A DNA stretch of 64,000 bases from Cereibacter_A sp052244495 (GTDB lineage: Bacteria; Pseudomonadota; Alphaproteobacteria; Rhodobacterales; Rhodobacteraceae), in NCBI GenBank assembly GCA_052244495.1, contig JBQPXH010000009.1; one strand, given 5' to 3'. This document shows, in pieces, positions 16,333 to 25,225 of the stretch (its first letter is position 1; every line of letters starts with the position of its first letter). The notes under the pieces are model-generated. The model was not told where the DNA came from, did no database searches, and saw only the letters and a list, made by a program, of their open reading frames with translations. A program made the position numbers and the translations under genes.

Positions 16333-17859
16333 ATGACACGGCTCATTCTCGTGCTGGGAGATCAGCTCAGCGACGATCTTTCGGCCCTGAGGGCCGCCGA
16401 TCCGGCGCAAGACCTCGTCGTGATGGCGGAAGTGATGGACGAGGGCACCTATGTCCCGCACCACCCGCAGAAGATTGCCCTGATCCTCTCGGCCATGCGC
16501 AAGTTCGCGCGACGGCTGGAGCGGCGGGGCTTGCGTGTCGCCTATTCGCGGCTGGACGATACGGAAACCGGCTCCTCCATCGGCGCCGAGCTTCTGCGCC
16601 GCGCGGAAGAGGTCGGTGTGCGCGAGATCGTCGCGACGCAGCCCGGCGACTGGCGGCTGATCGCCGCACTCGAATCCCTGCCCCTGCCCGTCAGCTTCCT
16701 TCCCGACGACCGCTTCCTCTGCCCGGCCGAGGATTTCGCCCGCTGGGCCGAGGGCCGCAAGCAACTCCGAATGGAGTGGTTCTACCGGGAGATGCGCCGC
16801 AAGACCGGCCTCCTGATGGATGGCGACGAACCGGCAGGCGGGCGGTGGAACTTCGACAGCGAGAACCGCAAGCCCGCCTCGCCCGACCTCCTGCGCCCCC
16901 ATCCGCTGCAGTTCGAGCCCGACGCGGAGGTGCGCGCGGTGCTGGACCTGGTGGAGGCGCGCTTCCCCGATCATTTCGGCCGCCTGCGCCCCTTCCGCTG
17001 GCCCACGGATCGCGAGGAGGCGCTGCAGGCCCTCGACCATTTCATCCGCGAGAGCCTGCCGCGCTTCGGTGACGAGCAGGATGCGATGCTGGCGGACGAC
17101 CCCTTTCTCAGCCATGCGCTGCTGTCCTCGTCGATGAACCTCGGGCTGCTTCAGCCGATGGAAGTCTGCCGCCGCGCCGAGGCGGAGTGGCGGGAAGGCC
17201 GCGCCCCGCTGAACGCGGTCGAGGGCTTCATCCGGCAGATCCTCGGATGGCGGGAATATGTGCGGGGGATCTGGGCCATCTCGGGGCCGGACTACATGAC
17301 TTCGAACGGCCTGAACCATCGGGCGGCTCTTCCGGCGCTCTACTGGGGCGAACCCACGCGGATGGCCTGCCTTTCGGCCGCGGTGGCGCAGACGCGCGAC
17401 CTCGCCTATGCGCATCACATCCAGCGGCTGATGGTGACGGGCAACTTCGCGCTGCTGGCTGGCGTCGATCCGGCCGAGGTGCACGAGTGGTATCTGTCCG
17501 TCTATATCGACGCGCTGGAATGGGTCGAGGCGCCGAACACGATCGGAATGAGCCAGTTCGCCGACGACGGGCTTCTCGGCTCGAAACCCTATGTCTCCTC
17601 CGGGGCCTACATCGACCGGATGTCGGACTACTGCCGGGGCTGCGACTATGCGGTGAAGGAACGGACCGGCCCGAGGGCCTGCCCGTTCAACCTGCTCTAC
17701 TGGCACTTCCTCGATCGTCACCGCGAGCGCTTCGAGCGCAATCCCCGGATGGTCCAGATGTATCGCACCTGGGATCGGATGGCGGAACCCCACAGGAAGA
17801 CCGTTCTGGAGGAGGCGGGCCAGTTCCTCGAAAAGCTCTACGCAGGCGACCCGGTCTGA
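16333..17859 (+). CDS. cryB: iron-sulfur bacterial cryptochrome/photolyase (FeS-BCP)
   Basis: 508 residues, the size of CryB/PhrB proteins. The N-terminal Rossmann antenna domain (LILVLGDQLSDDLSAL) is the form found in the deoxyribodipyrimidine photolyase-related family. The C-terminal helical FAD domain contains AVEGFIRQILGWREYVRGI, HHIQRLMVTGNFALLAGVDP and ADDGLLGSKPYVSSGAYI. Cysteines at residues 346, 434, 437 and 450 (RMACLS; DYCRGCDYA; RACPF) match the four 4Fe-4S ligands of this class. Members bind FAD and a lumazine and repair (6-4) photoproducts or act as blue-light regulators of photosynthesis genes. Convergent with egtBD. Confidence 0.92.
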   Translation: MTRLILVLGDQLSDDLSALRAADPAQDLVVMAEVMDEGTYVPHHPQKIALILSAMRKFARRLERRGLRVAYSRLDDTETGSSIGAELLRRAEEVGVREIVATQPGDWRLIAALESLPLPVSFLPDDRFLCPAEDFARWAEGRKQLRMEWFYREMRRKTGLLMDGDEPAGGRWNFDSENRKPASPDLLRPHPLQFEPDAEVRAVLDLVEARFPDHFGRLRPFRWPTDREEALQALDHFIRESLPRFGDEQDAMLADDPFLSHALLSSSMNLGLLQPMEVCRRAEAEWREGRAPLNAVEGFIRQILGWREYVRGIWAISGPDYMTSNGLNHRAALPALYWGEPTRMACLSAAVAQTRDLAYAHHIQRLMVTGNFALLAGVDPAEVHEWYLSVYIDALEWVEAPNTIGMSQFADDGLLGSKPYVSSGAYIDRMSDYCRGCDYAVKERTGPRACPFNLLYWHFLDRHRERFERNPRMVQMYRTWDRMAEPHRKTVLEEAGQFLEKLYAGDPV

Positions 17860-18036
17860 GCCGTCTGCGGGCCGGCTTCAGGCCGCAACCGCCGTCTCGG
17901 GTCGATGTGCCGGTTCAGGCCCGCCGCAAGCTGCCCGGGCCCGCCGGAACGGCGGACCCTCTCATGGCGACGGGCGCGACGCCAAGCGGGCCGCGCGCAC
18001 CGGTCTGTCATGCATCTGCGCCGCAGGCGTGGGCCG

Positions 18037-18969
18037 TCAGGAGGGTTCCAGCACCGCCACGCCGAAGAGGCGATCTGCATCGGTCAGGAACTCCGCGAGC
18101 GTCCATCCGGACTGCTCCGCCTGCGTCGAGAAGCTCTCCTCCGAGAACTTGTGGCTGTTCTCGGTATGGATCGTCTCGCCCTTGGCGAAGCGGATGTCCC
18201 GCGGGCCGATCCGGACGCTCTGGTCGGCAAGGCTCTCCAGATGCATCTCGATCCGCGCCTTTCCGGCGTTCCAGATTGCCCGGTGCGCGAAGCGGTCCGT
18301 GTCGAAGTCGGCCCCGATCTCGCGGTTCATGCGGTGCAGCAGGTTCAGGTTGAAGGCGGCCGTCACGCCGGCGGAATCGTCGTAGGCGCGAACGAGCGTC
18401 TCCTCGTCCTTGATGAGGTCGATCCCCACGATGAAGGCCCGGACACCCGGCCAGTCCCGCACGCCTTGCAGAAGTGCTCGTGCACCCGCGGGGTCAAGGT
18501 TGCCAAGGGTCGAGCCGGGAAAGAAGCCGACCCGCGAATGACCGGCATCCTCGAGCCGCAGCGGCCGGGTGAAGTCCGCGACCACCGGCCGGATCGGCAG
18601 GGCAGGATAGGACTGCGAGAGCCGCCGCGCCGTCTCCTTCAGGAAGGCCGCCGAGATATCCACCGGCACATAGGCCGAGAGCCCGTCCAACCGGTCGAGG
18701 AGCAGCCGCGTCTTGACGCTGGCCCCGCTGCCCAGTTCGACGAGCTCGGCCCCCTCCGGCACATGCGCCGCAAGCCTGTCGGCGGCCGCGGTCAGGATCG
18801 CCGTCTCGGTGCGGGTGGGATAGTATTCCGGCAGATCCGTGATCCGCTCGAAGAGGGCGCTGCCCTCGGTGTCATAGAACCACTTCGGTTCCATGAACTT
18901 GCGCGGCTGCGAAAGCCCGCGCAACGCGTCGGCCAGAAGCTCGGGGTTTCGGATGACGAGTGCGTCCAT
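18037..18969 (-). CDS. egtD: L-histidine N-alpha-methyltransferase
   Basis: 310 residues. Trimethylates histidine to hercynine with three SAM, the first step of ergothioneine synthesis. The SAM-binding motif ELVELGSGASVKTRLLLD lies about residue 80; FMEPKWFYDTEGSALFERI...LPEYYPTRTE is the family N-terminal signature; FFPGSTLGN and a C-terminal IHTENSHKFS complete it. The ATG overlaps the egtB stop by one base (TGATG at 18967-18971), so egtB-egtD are translationally coupled. Convergent with cryB, separated by 177 bases containing GC-rich dyads. Confidence 0.95.
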   Translation of the reverse strand: MDALVIRNPELLADALRGLSQPRKFMEPKWFYDTEGSALFERITDLPEYYPTRTETAILTAAADRLAAHVPEGAELVELGSGASVKTRLLLDRLDGLSAYVPVDISAAFLKETARRLSQSYPALPIRPVVADFTRPLRLEDAGHSRVGFFPGSTLGNLDPAGARALLQGVRDWPGVRAFIVGIDLIKDEETLVRAYDDSAGVTAAFNLNLLHRMNREIGADFDTDRFAHRAIWNAGKARIEMHLESLADQSVRIGPRDIRFAKGETIHTENSHKFSEESFSTQAEQSGWTLAEFLTDADRLFGVAVLEPS

Positions 18970-20216
18970 CACACGTCCCTCGCAAGCCGGAGGCCCATCA
19001 TCTGCCAGCGCTGGTGCGGGTAGAAGAAGTTGCGGTAGGTCGGCCGCATCTGCAGCGCCGGCGTCGCGCAGGAGCCTCCGCGCAGCACATACTGGTTGAC
19101 CATGAACTTCCCGTTGTATTCGCCGATCGCGCCCTCGGGCGGGCGGAAGCCCGGATAGGGGCTGAACGCGCTCTGCGTCCATTCCCAGACGTCGCCCCAG
19201 GCGCCGCCGCCCGGAAGCGGCCGGAACGCGCCGGACTCGAGGAAGTTGCCGACGATGGGGCGGTCGCGGAAGGCCACTTCCCACTCCGCCTCGGTGGGAA
19301 GACGTGCCCCTGCCCAGCGGGCGAAGGCATCGGCCTCGTAGTAGCTCACGTGGCAGACGGGTGCGTCGAGGTTCACCGGCTGCGGCCCCCGCAGCGTGTA
19401 GGTCCACCAGACGCCGTCCTGCTGCCACCAGTAGAGCGGCGCATCCCAGCCTTCCCTCTCGCGCACGGCCCAGCCTTCCATCAGCCAGAGCGTCTGAGTG
19501 GCGTAGCCGCCCGCCTCGATGAAGGCGATCCAGTCGCGGTTCGTCACCGGGCGGTCGGCGACCTCGTAGGGATCCAGCCAGACCCGATGGCGCGGCCCCT
19601 CGCAATCGTAGGCGAACGCGCGGCCGTCATGGCCGATCTCGACAAGGCCGCCCTCTTGCCGGGTGAAGCCGAGCGTCCGCTCCTCGGTCACCGCCATTGG
19701 CTCGGGATCGCGATAGGCGGGCAGCAACGGGTTGTAGGACAGGCCGTGCAGCAGATCCGTCACCAGCAGTTCCTGATGCTGCATCTCGTGGTGGCAGCCG
19801 AGTTCGGCGAGCATGGACACCTCTGGATCGTCGCTCCGCTCGAGCAGCGTGCCGAGCGCATCGTCGACATGAGCCCGGTAATCGAGCACCGCCTGCACGC
19901 TGGGACGCGAGACGAGGCCGCGCTTCGCGCGCGCATGGCGGGGGCCCGCCTGCACGTAGTAGGAATTGAAGAGGAAGGCGAAGCGGTCGTCAGGCGAGCG
20001 GTATCCCTGCGCGTGCGGCTTCAGAATGAACTCCTCGAAGAACCAGGTCGTGTGCGCGAGATGCCATTTCGCGGGACTCGCATCTTCCATCGACTGGAGC
20101 ATCATGTCCTCGGGTGCGAGCGGCGACGCCAGTCGGGACGTCATTCCGCGGGTCCGCGAGAAGAGATCCTGCACTTCGGACCGCGAGGGCGGCGCGGCGG
20201 GGTTCAGCTGGGGCAT
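18969..20216 (-). CDS. egtB: hercynine oxygenase/sulfoxide synthase
   Basis: 415 residues. A non-haem iron enzyme joining hercynine to cysteine or gamma-glutamylcysteine with O2. The N-terminal DinB-like domain gives the iron ligands: the HX3HXE motif at residues 143/147/149 in LGCHHEMQHQE, with another His in KWHLAHTTWFF at about 52-55. The C-terminal sulfatase-modifying-factor (FGE) domain includes PVTNRDWIAFIEAGGY, ARLPTEAEWE, GDVWEWT and VLRGGSCATP. The ATG at 20214-20216 has an upstream GGAGGAAAAGGAAGG. No egtA, egtC or egtE is near, so the thiol donor and C-S lyase must come from elsewhere. Confidence 0.95.
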   Translation of the reverse strand: MPQLNPAAPPSRSEVQDLFSRTRGMTSRLASPLAPEDMMLQSMEDASPAKWHLAHTTWFFEEFILKPHAQGYRSPDDRFAFLFNSYYVQAGPRHARAKRGLVSRPSVQAVLDYRAHVDDALGTLLERSDDPEVSMLAELGCHHEMQHQELLVTDLLHGLSYNPLLPAYRDPEPMAVTEERTLGFTRQEGGLVEIGHDGRAFAYDCEGPRHRVWLDPYEVADRPVTNRDWIAFIEAGGYATQTLWLMEGWAVREREGWDAPLYWWQQDGVWWTYTLRGPQPVNLDAPVCHVSYYEADAFARWAGARLPTEAEWEVAFRDRPIVGNFLESGAFRPLPGGGAWGDVWEWTQSAFSPYPGFRPPEGAIGEYNGKFMVNQYVLRGGSCATPALQMRPTYRNFFYPHQRWQMMGLRLARDV

Positions 20217-20308
20217 GGGGCCTTCCTTTTCCTCCTCCGGGTGCCTCCAGTTAGGGCATGCGTGGGATGGGTCCACCGGAGACCTTCTCTTTTTGACCCA
20301 CAGGCGAA

Positions 20309-20346
20309 GCCGGAACCGCTTCCGGCGGAGGAGCGCCGCCTCCGCC
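20309..20346. repeat. two adjacent, overlapping inverted repeats between egtB and ilvD
   Basis: GCCGGAA (20309-20315) pairs with TTCCGGC (20320-20326). GGCGGAGG (20324-20331) pairs with CCTCCGCC (20339-20346). The two hairpins share three bases, so they are mutually exclusive as drawn. They lie in the leader of both divergent genes. No leader peptide rich in Leu/Ile/Val codons was found next to ilvD. Confidence 0.45.
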
Positions 20347-20495
20347 GAGGGTTGCAGGCGCCACGCCCGCCCCGGCGCGTCACGGTGACGTGGTTTTGCC
20401 CGGCCGCGAGGCGGCTTTCCGCAAAGAAGGGTTGATTTTTCAGCAGTGAAAGCGCAGTCGTCGGGCCCGAGAGTTGCCAGCCGGAAAGTCGAGAC

Positions 20496-22334
20496 ATGCC
20501 CGCATATCGTTCCCGCACCAGCACCCATGGACGCAACATGGCCGGCGCCCGCGGCCTCTGGCGCGCGACCGGGGTGAAGGACAGCGACTTCGGCAAGCCG
20601 ATTGTCGCCATCGTCAACAGCTTCACCCAGTTCGTGCCCGGTCACGTCCACCTCAAGGACCTCGGCCAGCTCGTGGCCCGCGAGGTCGAGGCCGCGGGCG
20701 GCATCGCCAAGGAATTCAACACGATCGCCGTCGATGACGGGATCGCGATGGGCCATGACGGGATGCTCTACTCGCTGCCCTCGCGCGAGCTGATCGCGGA
20801 TTCCGTCGAATATATGGTTAACGCCCATTGCGCCGACGCGATGGTCTGCATCTCGAACTGCGACAAGATCACGCCCGGCATGCTGATGGCCGCGATGCGG
20901 CTGAACATCCCCGCGGTCTTCGTCTCGGGCGGGCCGATGGAGGCGGGCAAGGTCACGCTCGGCGACGGGCGCACCGTGAAGATGGACCTGATCGACGCGA
21001 TGGTGGCCGCCGCCGACGAGAAAGTGTCCGACGAGGACCTGACGCGCATCGAGCAGGCCGCCTGCCCCACCTGCGGCTCCTGCTCGGGCATGTTCACCGC
21101 CAACTCGATGAACTGCCTGACCGAGGCGCTCGGCCTCTCGCTGCCGGGCAACGGCTCGACGCTGGCGACGCATGCCTACCGCAAGGAGCTCTTCCTCGAG
21201 GCCGGGCGTCGCGCCGTCGACCTCTGCCGCCGCTACTACGAGCAGGAGGACGAGAGCGTCCTGCCGCGCGCCATCGCCACCAAGGAAGCGTTCGAGAACG
21301 CCATGGCGCTCGACATCGCGATGGGCGGTTCGACCAACACGGTGCTGCACATCCTCGCCGCGGCGCAGGAAGGCGGGGTCGATTTCGGCATGGACGACAT
21401 CGACGCGCTCTCGCGCCGGGTGCCCTGCCTCTGCAAGGTCGCGCCGAACAAGGCGGACGTGCATATCGAGGACGTCCACCGGGCGGGCGGCATCATGTCG
21501 ATCCTGGGCGAGCTCGACCGCGGCGGGCTGATCCACCGCGACACGAAGACCGTCCATGCGCCGACGCTGGGCGCAGCCATCGACCAGTGGGACATCGCGA
21601 GGTCGAACGCCCCCGAGGCGCGCGAACTCTTCCTCGCCGCGCCGGGCGGAGTGCCGACGCAGGTGGCCTTCAGCCAGTCCTCGACCTGGGACTCGCTGGA
21701 TACCGACCGCGAGACGGGCGTGATCCGGTCGGTCGCGACGCCCTTTTCCAAGGATGGCGGCCTTGCGGTGCTCAAGGGCAACCTCGCCCCCGATGGCTGC
21801 ATCGTGAAGACGGCCGGCGTGGACGAGTCGATCCTTGTCTTCTCGGGCAAGGCCAAGGTGTTCGAGAGCCAGGACGCGGCGGTCTACGGCATCCTGAACG
21901 GCGGTGTCGAGGCGGGCGACGTGGTGGTGATCCGTTACGAGGGCCCGAAGGGTGGGCCGGGCATGCAGGAAATGCTCTATCCCACCTCCTACCTGAAGTC
22001 GAAGGGGCTGGGCAAAGCCTGCGCACTGATCACCGACGGGCGCTTCTCGGGCGGAACCTCGGGCCTCTCCATCGGGCACGCCTCGCCCGAGGCGGCTTCG
22101 GGCGGCACCATCGGCCTCGTCCGCGAGGGCGACCGGATCGACATCGATATCCCGAACCGCACCATCACCCTCGCCGTGCCCGAGGCGGAGCTTGCCGCCC
22201 GCCGGGCCGAGCAGGATGCGAAGGGCTGGAAGCCCGCAGGTCCGCGCAAGCGCAAGGTCTCGCAGGCGCTGAAGGTCTATGCGCAGTTCGCGTCCTCCGC
22301 CGACAAGGGCGCGGTGCGCGTCCTGCCGGAATGA
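20496..22334 (+). CDS. ilvD: dihydroxy-acid dehydratase
   Basis: 612 residues. Fe-S enzyme of branched-chain amino acid synthesis, converting 2,3-dihydroxy-3-methylvalerate/isovalerate to 2-oxo acids. The N-terminal MPAYRSRTSTHGRNMAGARG is canonical. Cluster cysteines are in CISNCDKITPGM and ACPTCGSCSGMFTANSMN. The C-terminal ALITDGRFSGGTSGLSIGH is the substrate-site signature. Full length. It stands alone, as in other Rhodobacteraceae, where ilv genes are dispersed. A terminator-like hairpin lies about 110 bases downstream. Confidence 0.96.
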   Translation: MPAYRSRTSTHGRNMAGARGLWRATGVKDSDFGKPIVAIVNSFTQFVPGHVHLKDLGQLVAREVEAAGGIAKEFNTIAVDDGIAMGHDGMLYSLPSRELIADSVEYMVNAHCADAMVCISNCDKITPGMLMAAMRLNIPAVFVSGGPMEAGKVTLGDGRTVKMDLIDAMVAAADEKVSDEDLTRIEQAACPTCGSCSGMFTANSMNCLTEALGLSLPGNGSTLATHAYRKELFLEAGRRAVDLCRRYYEQEDESVLPRAIATKEAFENAMALDIAMGGSTNTVLHILAAAQEGGVDFGMDDIDALSRRVPCLCKVAPNKADVHIEDVHRAGGIMSILGELDRGGLIHRDTKTVHAPTLGAAIDQWDIARSNAPEARELFLAAPGGVPTQVAFSQSSTWDSLDTDRETGVIRSVATPFSKDGGLAVLKGNLAPDGCIVKTAGVDESILVFSGKAKVFESQDAAVYGILNGGVEAGDVVVIRYEGPKGGPGMQEMLYPTSYLKSKGLGKACALITDGRFSGGTSGLSIGHASPEAASGGTIGLVREGDRIDIDIPNRTITLAVPEAELAARRAEQDAKGWKPAGPRKRKVSQALKVYAQFASSADKGAVRVLPE

Positions 22335-22447
22335 AGCTCCGCGTCTGAACGGCGGCGCGCCCTTGGGCCACCGCCGCTTGCGGCATCTCAGGCACCGGTG
22401 ATCGCCTGCGGCCGACGCGAGATACACAGCTTCTCCGGATACGAGGA

Positions 22448-22481
22448 GGGCCGCCCCGACCGGGAGCGGCCCCCTTCATTT
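22448..22481. terminator. bidirectional terminator between ilvD and the L,D-transpeptidase
   Basis: GGGCCGC (22448-22454) pairs with GCGGCCC (22466-22472), extended inside by CCC/GGG, followed on the plus strand by CCTTCATTT. The two flanking genes converge on it. Confidence 0.65.
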
Positions 22482-22599
22482 GACACGCGGGCACGCGTCT
22501 CAGGCTCGAGCGCCCTGCGTGCTGTCGGGCAGCGCCCGACCGCTCAGTAGCCCGACACCGCCGCTCCATACGAGACAGCCAAGGCCCGAGCGTCTCCCT

Positions 22600-23154
22600 T
22601 CAGATCACGCGCACCTGCGTGCCGACCGGGCAGAGCTGGAAGAGCTCGGCGATCTTCTCGTTGTAGAGCCCGATGCAGCCGTCCGACGAGGGGCGACCGA
22701 TCTTCCGCGTGTCATGGGTGCCGTGGATGATGTAGGCGGGCCAGCCGAGATACATCGCATGGGTGCCGAGCGGGTTCTCGGGGCCGGGGCCGATCGGCTT
22801 CCAGTCCGGGTGCCGCTCCATCTGCGAAGGCGTCGGCGTCCAGGAGGGTCCGACCTTCTTGCGCACGATCTCGGTATAGCCGCGCTTCGTCAGCTCTTCC
22901 GAGATGGGTACCGAGGTCGGATAGATCCGGTAGTCCTGCCCGTCGCCACTCCAGAAATGCAGCGCCCGCGAGGTGGTGTCGGCCACGATGGCACCCTTGC
23001 CGAGCCGGTCGAAATGGTCCTCCCAGTTCTGCATGGTGAAGGACGAGATGTTCGCCCGGTGCACATCCCCGGCGCGAAGCCGCCCCGGCAGGACGAGCCC
23101 GCCCGCGGCGGCCAGCCCCAGTCCCAGCGCGTGGCGTCGGCTCATGAACCTCAT
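22600..23154 (-). CDS. L,D-transpeptidase (YkuD fold), Tat-exported
   Basis: 184 residues. The N-terminal MSRRHALGLGLAAAGGLVLPG is a twin-arginine-type signal; the first ATG (23154) adds only MRF. The catalytic region HGTHDTRKIGRPSSDGCIGL carries the conserved His and the SxGC nucleophile Cys. The usual Arg after GCIR is Gly-Leu here, a variant seen in proteobacterial paralogues. GTHAMYLGWPAYIIHGT and PGPENPLG are typical. These enzymes form 3-3 peptidoglycan crosslinks or attach proteins to the wall in the periplasm. The C-terminus is CPVGTQVRVI, as in the family. Confidence 0.88.
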   Translation of the reverse strand: MRFMSRRHALGLGLAAAGGLVLPGRLRAGDVHRANISSFTMQNWEDHFDRLGKGAIVADTTSRALHFWSGDGQDYRIYPTSVPISEELTKRGYTEIVRKKVGPSWTPTPSQMERHPDWKPIGPGPENPLGTHAMYLGWPAYIIHGTHDTRKIGRPSSDGCIGLYNEKIAELFQLCPVGTQVRVI

Positions 23155-23333
23155 GTGTCTGCTCCTTTGCTTGCCTGCCCCCCCGGTTTGCGGGCGGAGC
23201 TTAAGGGCAGCTTAAGGGAGCGGCTTCCACTCGGCAGGACCGTGGGCCTCACGGTGAGTTGACGACGTTGGGGCGGGGAGGCGCGTGGTGACCCGCTTCC
23301 GCGTCATGAGGGGACATTGGACCTGCTCGGCAC

Positions 23334-24380
23334 TCACTCCGGCTGGAAGCCGTGGATGAGCTGGCGCAGGCCCAGGGCCGCACCCACGACGATGGCGGCC
23401 AGCGTCACCGGCCCGGACCAGGCGAGCGTCGCGAACCCCGTGACCCCCTGCCCGATGGAGCACCCCATGGCCACGACCCCGCCCACGCCCATCAGGGCTG
23501 CGCCGGAGACCTGACGGCCAAGCTCTCTCGGATCCTCGCAGGCTTCCCAGCGGAAAAGCCCGCGGATCATCGAGCCGATCAGCGCACCGAGGATTACGCC
23601 CGCGATGGAGCCGACCGAGAAGGTGATCCCGCCCGCGGTGGACGTCATGAGGAAGATCAGCGTCCGCCCGATCGGCGCCGTGTAGGACGGTCCCTCGATG
23701 CCCACTCCGCCGAAGCTCGCATGGTTCAGCCAGGTCGTCGCGGCGAGGCACCAGACCACGGCGAGACCCGCCGCCACGCCCCAGCCGATCATGCGCCGGT
23801 CGCGTCTCAGCGGCGAATGGAGCAGCGCCCAGACTGCAAGTGCGGCCGACACCACAAGCGCCACGAGCAGCAGCCCTGCCGTCCCGTTCAGCCCCAGCGC
23901 CGGTGCGATCCCTTGGGGAGCCGTCGCCTCAACCTGCGGGAAGAGCGCGATGCGCAGCGGCGCCAGCGGGCCGGAAAGAGCGATGAAGGCGAAGATGCCC
24001 ATCACCACGACAATCACCATCGAGCGCAGGTCCCCCCCGCCGAAGCGCACCAGCGCCCCGAAGCCGCAATTGCCGGCCAGCGCCATGCCATAGCCGAAGA
24101 CGAGCCCGCCCAGAACGCTCGCCCAGGGGTTCCAGACCATCTGGTGATAGATCGTGCCGCCGAGATCGATCAGCCCCGTAGCGGCAAGGACGTGCGTGCC
24201 GAGGATCGCCGTCGCCAGCACCACGCCCCACAGCCTGAGCCTGCGCTGATCCCCGCCATAAAGCGCCGATTCGACAGCCGACAGTGTGCAGAACTCTCCC
24301 AAACGGGCGGCGAGGCCGAGCACGAGTCCCCCGGCAAGGCCAATCAGGGCCGCCAGTGCGCCAAAGGGTAGGCTTTCCAT
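23334..24380 (-). CDS. soxT: YeeE/YedE-family sulfur transporter (SoxT)
   Basis: 348 residues with about 9-10 transmembrane helices. Duplicated Gly/Cys-rich motifs, GEFCTLSAVESALYGG near the N-terminus, YGMALAGNCGFGALVRFGGGDLRS in the middle and VGGVVAMGCSIGQGVTGF near the end, are those of thiosulfate- or sulfur-transporting YeeE proteins, where conserved cysteines relay the sulfur substrate. It follows soxR by 39 bases on the same strand, giving soxS-soxR-soxT as in Pseudaminobacter salicylatoxidans. The role is uptake of thiosulfate or a sulfur signal. The direct ligand is inferred from the family. Confidence 0.85.
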   Translation of the reverse strand: MESLPFGALAALIGLAGGLVLGLAARLGEFCTLSAVESALYGGDQRRLRLWGVVLATAILGTHVLAATGLIDLGGTIYHQMVWNPWASVLGGLVFGYGMALAGNCGFGALVRFGGGDLRSMVIVVVMGIFAFIALSGPLAPLRIALFPQVEATAPQGIAPALGLNGTAGLLLVALVVSAALAVWALLHSPLRRDRRMIGWGVAAGLAVVWCLAATTWLNHASFGGVGIEGPSYTAPIGRTLIFLMTSTAGGITFSVGSIAGVILGALIGSMIRGLFRWEACEDPRELGRQVSGAALMGVGGVVAMGCSIGQGVTGFATLAWSGPVTLAAIVVGAALGLRQLIHGFQPE

Positions 24381-24419
24381 TTCCCTCTCCTCCCAAAGAG
24401 GTCCCGCGCGCCGGGCGGC

Positions 24420-24776
24420 TCAGTCACGCTGGCAGAAGAGCTCTGCCAGAAGGCTCACCATCCGCTCCACCTTCGGGTCGAGGATCGAGTAGAAGATCGC
24501 CTGGCCTTCGCGACGGGCGCTCACCAGACCCTCGAGACGTAGCCGCGCCAGCTGCTGGCTCACCGCAGCCTGACGCGAAGAGAGCAGCGTTTCAAGCTCC
24601 ATCACGCTCTTGGGACCCGAGGTCAGATGGCACAGGATGGTGAGTCGCCCCTCATGCCCCAGCGCCTTGAGGAAACCGGCGGCGTCCTCGGCCGAGCCCA
24701 CCAGATCGGCCGGACCGGGCGCCTCGACTTGCGCCGGCTCCTCCGCTTCCACCCGTTCTGCCTGCTGCCGCGACAT
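24420..24776 (-). CDS. soxR: SoxR, ArsR-family transcriptional repressor of sox genes
   Basis: 118 residues. ArsR-type winged helix: AAGFLKALGHEGRLTILCHL, SVMELETLLSSRQAAVSQQLARLRLEGLVSARREGQAIFYSIL. The one mid-protein cysteine (ILCHL) plus a C-terminal LFCQRD give two Cys, matching the persulfide/thiol sensing pair proposed for SoxR/SqrR-type regulators. The first 30 residues are acidic and Pro/Glu-rich, without a known role. Not the [2Fe-2S] SoxR of E. coli. It probably represses the divergent soxVW and soxX operons until thiosulfate-derived sulfur is sensed. Confidence 0.9.
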   Translation of the reverse strand: MSRQQAERVEAEEPAQVEAPGPADLVGSAEDAAGFLKALGHEGRLTILCHLTSGPKSVMELETLLSSRQAAVSQQLARLRLEGLVSARREGQAIFYSILDPKVERMVSLLAELFCQRD

Positions 24777-24858
24777 CGTCCGCCTCTTCAATCTTGTCCA
24801 GGAATGACACGATTTCCTGACCGGCTTCCAGCGGGAACTGGCCTGGATCCGCCGACGA

Positions 24859-25209
24859 TCAACCCTCGGGCAGCTCGTCGAGCATCTGGCCGAGCAGTGC
24901 CCAGAAAAACCCCTCGCCGGGATAGCCTTCGATCCTGCCGATCTCGCGGCCCTCGTCCACGAGCACGAAGGTCGGGGTGAAGGTTGCGGGGCGCGAGAAG
25001 ACGAAGCCTTCCGGGAGAGGCTTCCGAAGCTGCTGCCGGACGAGGGGCGCCTGCCGGCCCTCCTCGCTGCGGGCATAGATCGGGCCGATCTCGTGGTCCC
25101 ACGCCGCGCACCAGACGCATCCCGGCTGCTCGACCATCACCAGCCGCAACTCGGCCGCGGCCGGAGTTGCGCCGAGTGCCGCCAGAAGAAGGATCGAGCG
25201 CAACAGCAT
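24859..25209 (-). CDS. soxS: SoxS, periplasmic thioredoxin-like protein
   Basis: 116 residues from the ATG at 25207-25209 (MLLRSILLLAALGATPAAA is a Sec signal). The redox motif GCVWCAAWDHE and the cis-Pro segment FTPTFVLVDEG show a thioredoxin fold. In Paracoccus, SoxS keeps the SoxYZ carrier thiol in an active state. Note that the sequence reads CVWC, as in periplasmic reductants. It is the first gene of the leftward soxSRT operon, with 82 bases before soxR. Confidence 0.88.
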   Translation of the reverse strand: MLLRSILLLAALGATPAAAELRLVMVEQPGCVWCAAWDHEIGPIYARSEEGRQAPLVRQQLRKPLPEGFVFSRPATFTPTFVLVDEGREIGRIEGYPGEGFFWALLGQMLDELPEG

Positions 25210-25225
25210 GATTGACGTCCGGGTT

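Noticed and set aside
20217..20495. ilvD leader peptide/attenuator with branched-chain codons
   Set aside because: No short ORF with Leu/Ile/Val codon runs was found near the hairpins.
18969..22427. 1152-codon minus-strand ORF spanning ilvD
   Set aside because: Only its C-terminal 415 codons (EgtB) are real. The rest is the antisense of ilvD, with low-complexity Arg/His/Gly composition.
24420..24776. SoxR as the [2Fe-2S] redox regulator of E. coli
   Set aside because: The sequence is an ArsR-type winged helix without the MerR domain or the four-Cys cluster motif; the name only coincides.
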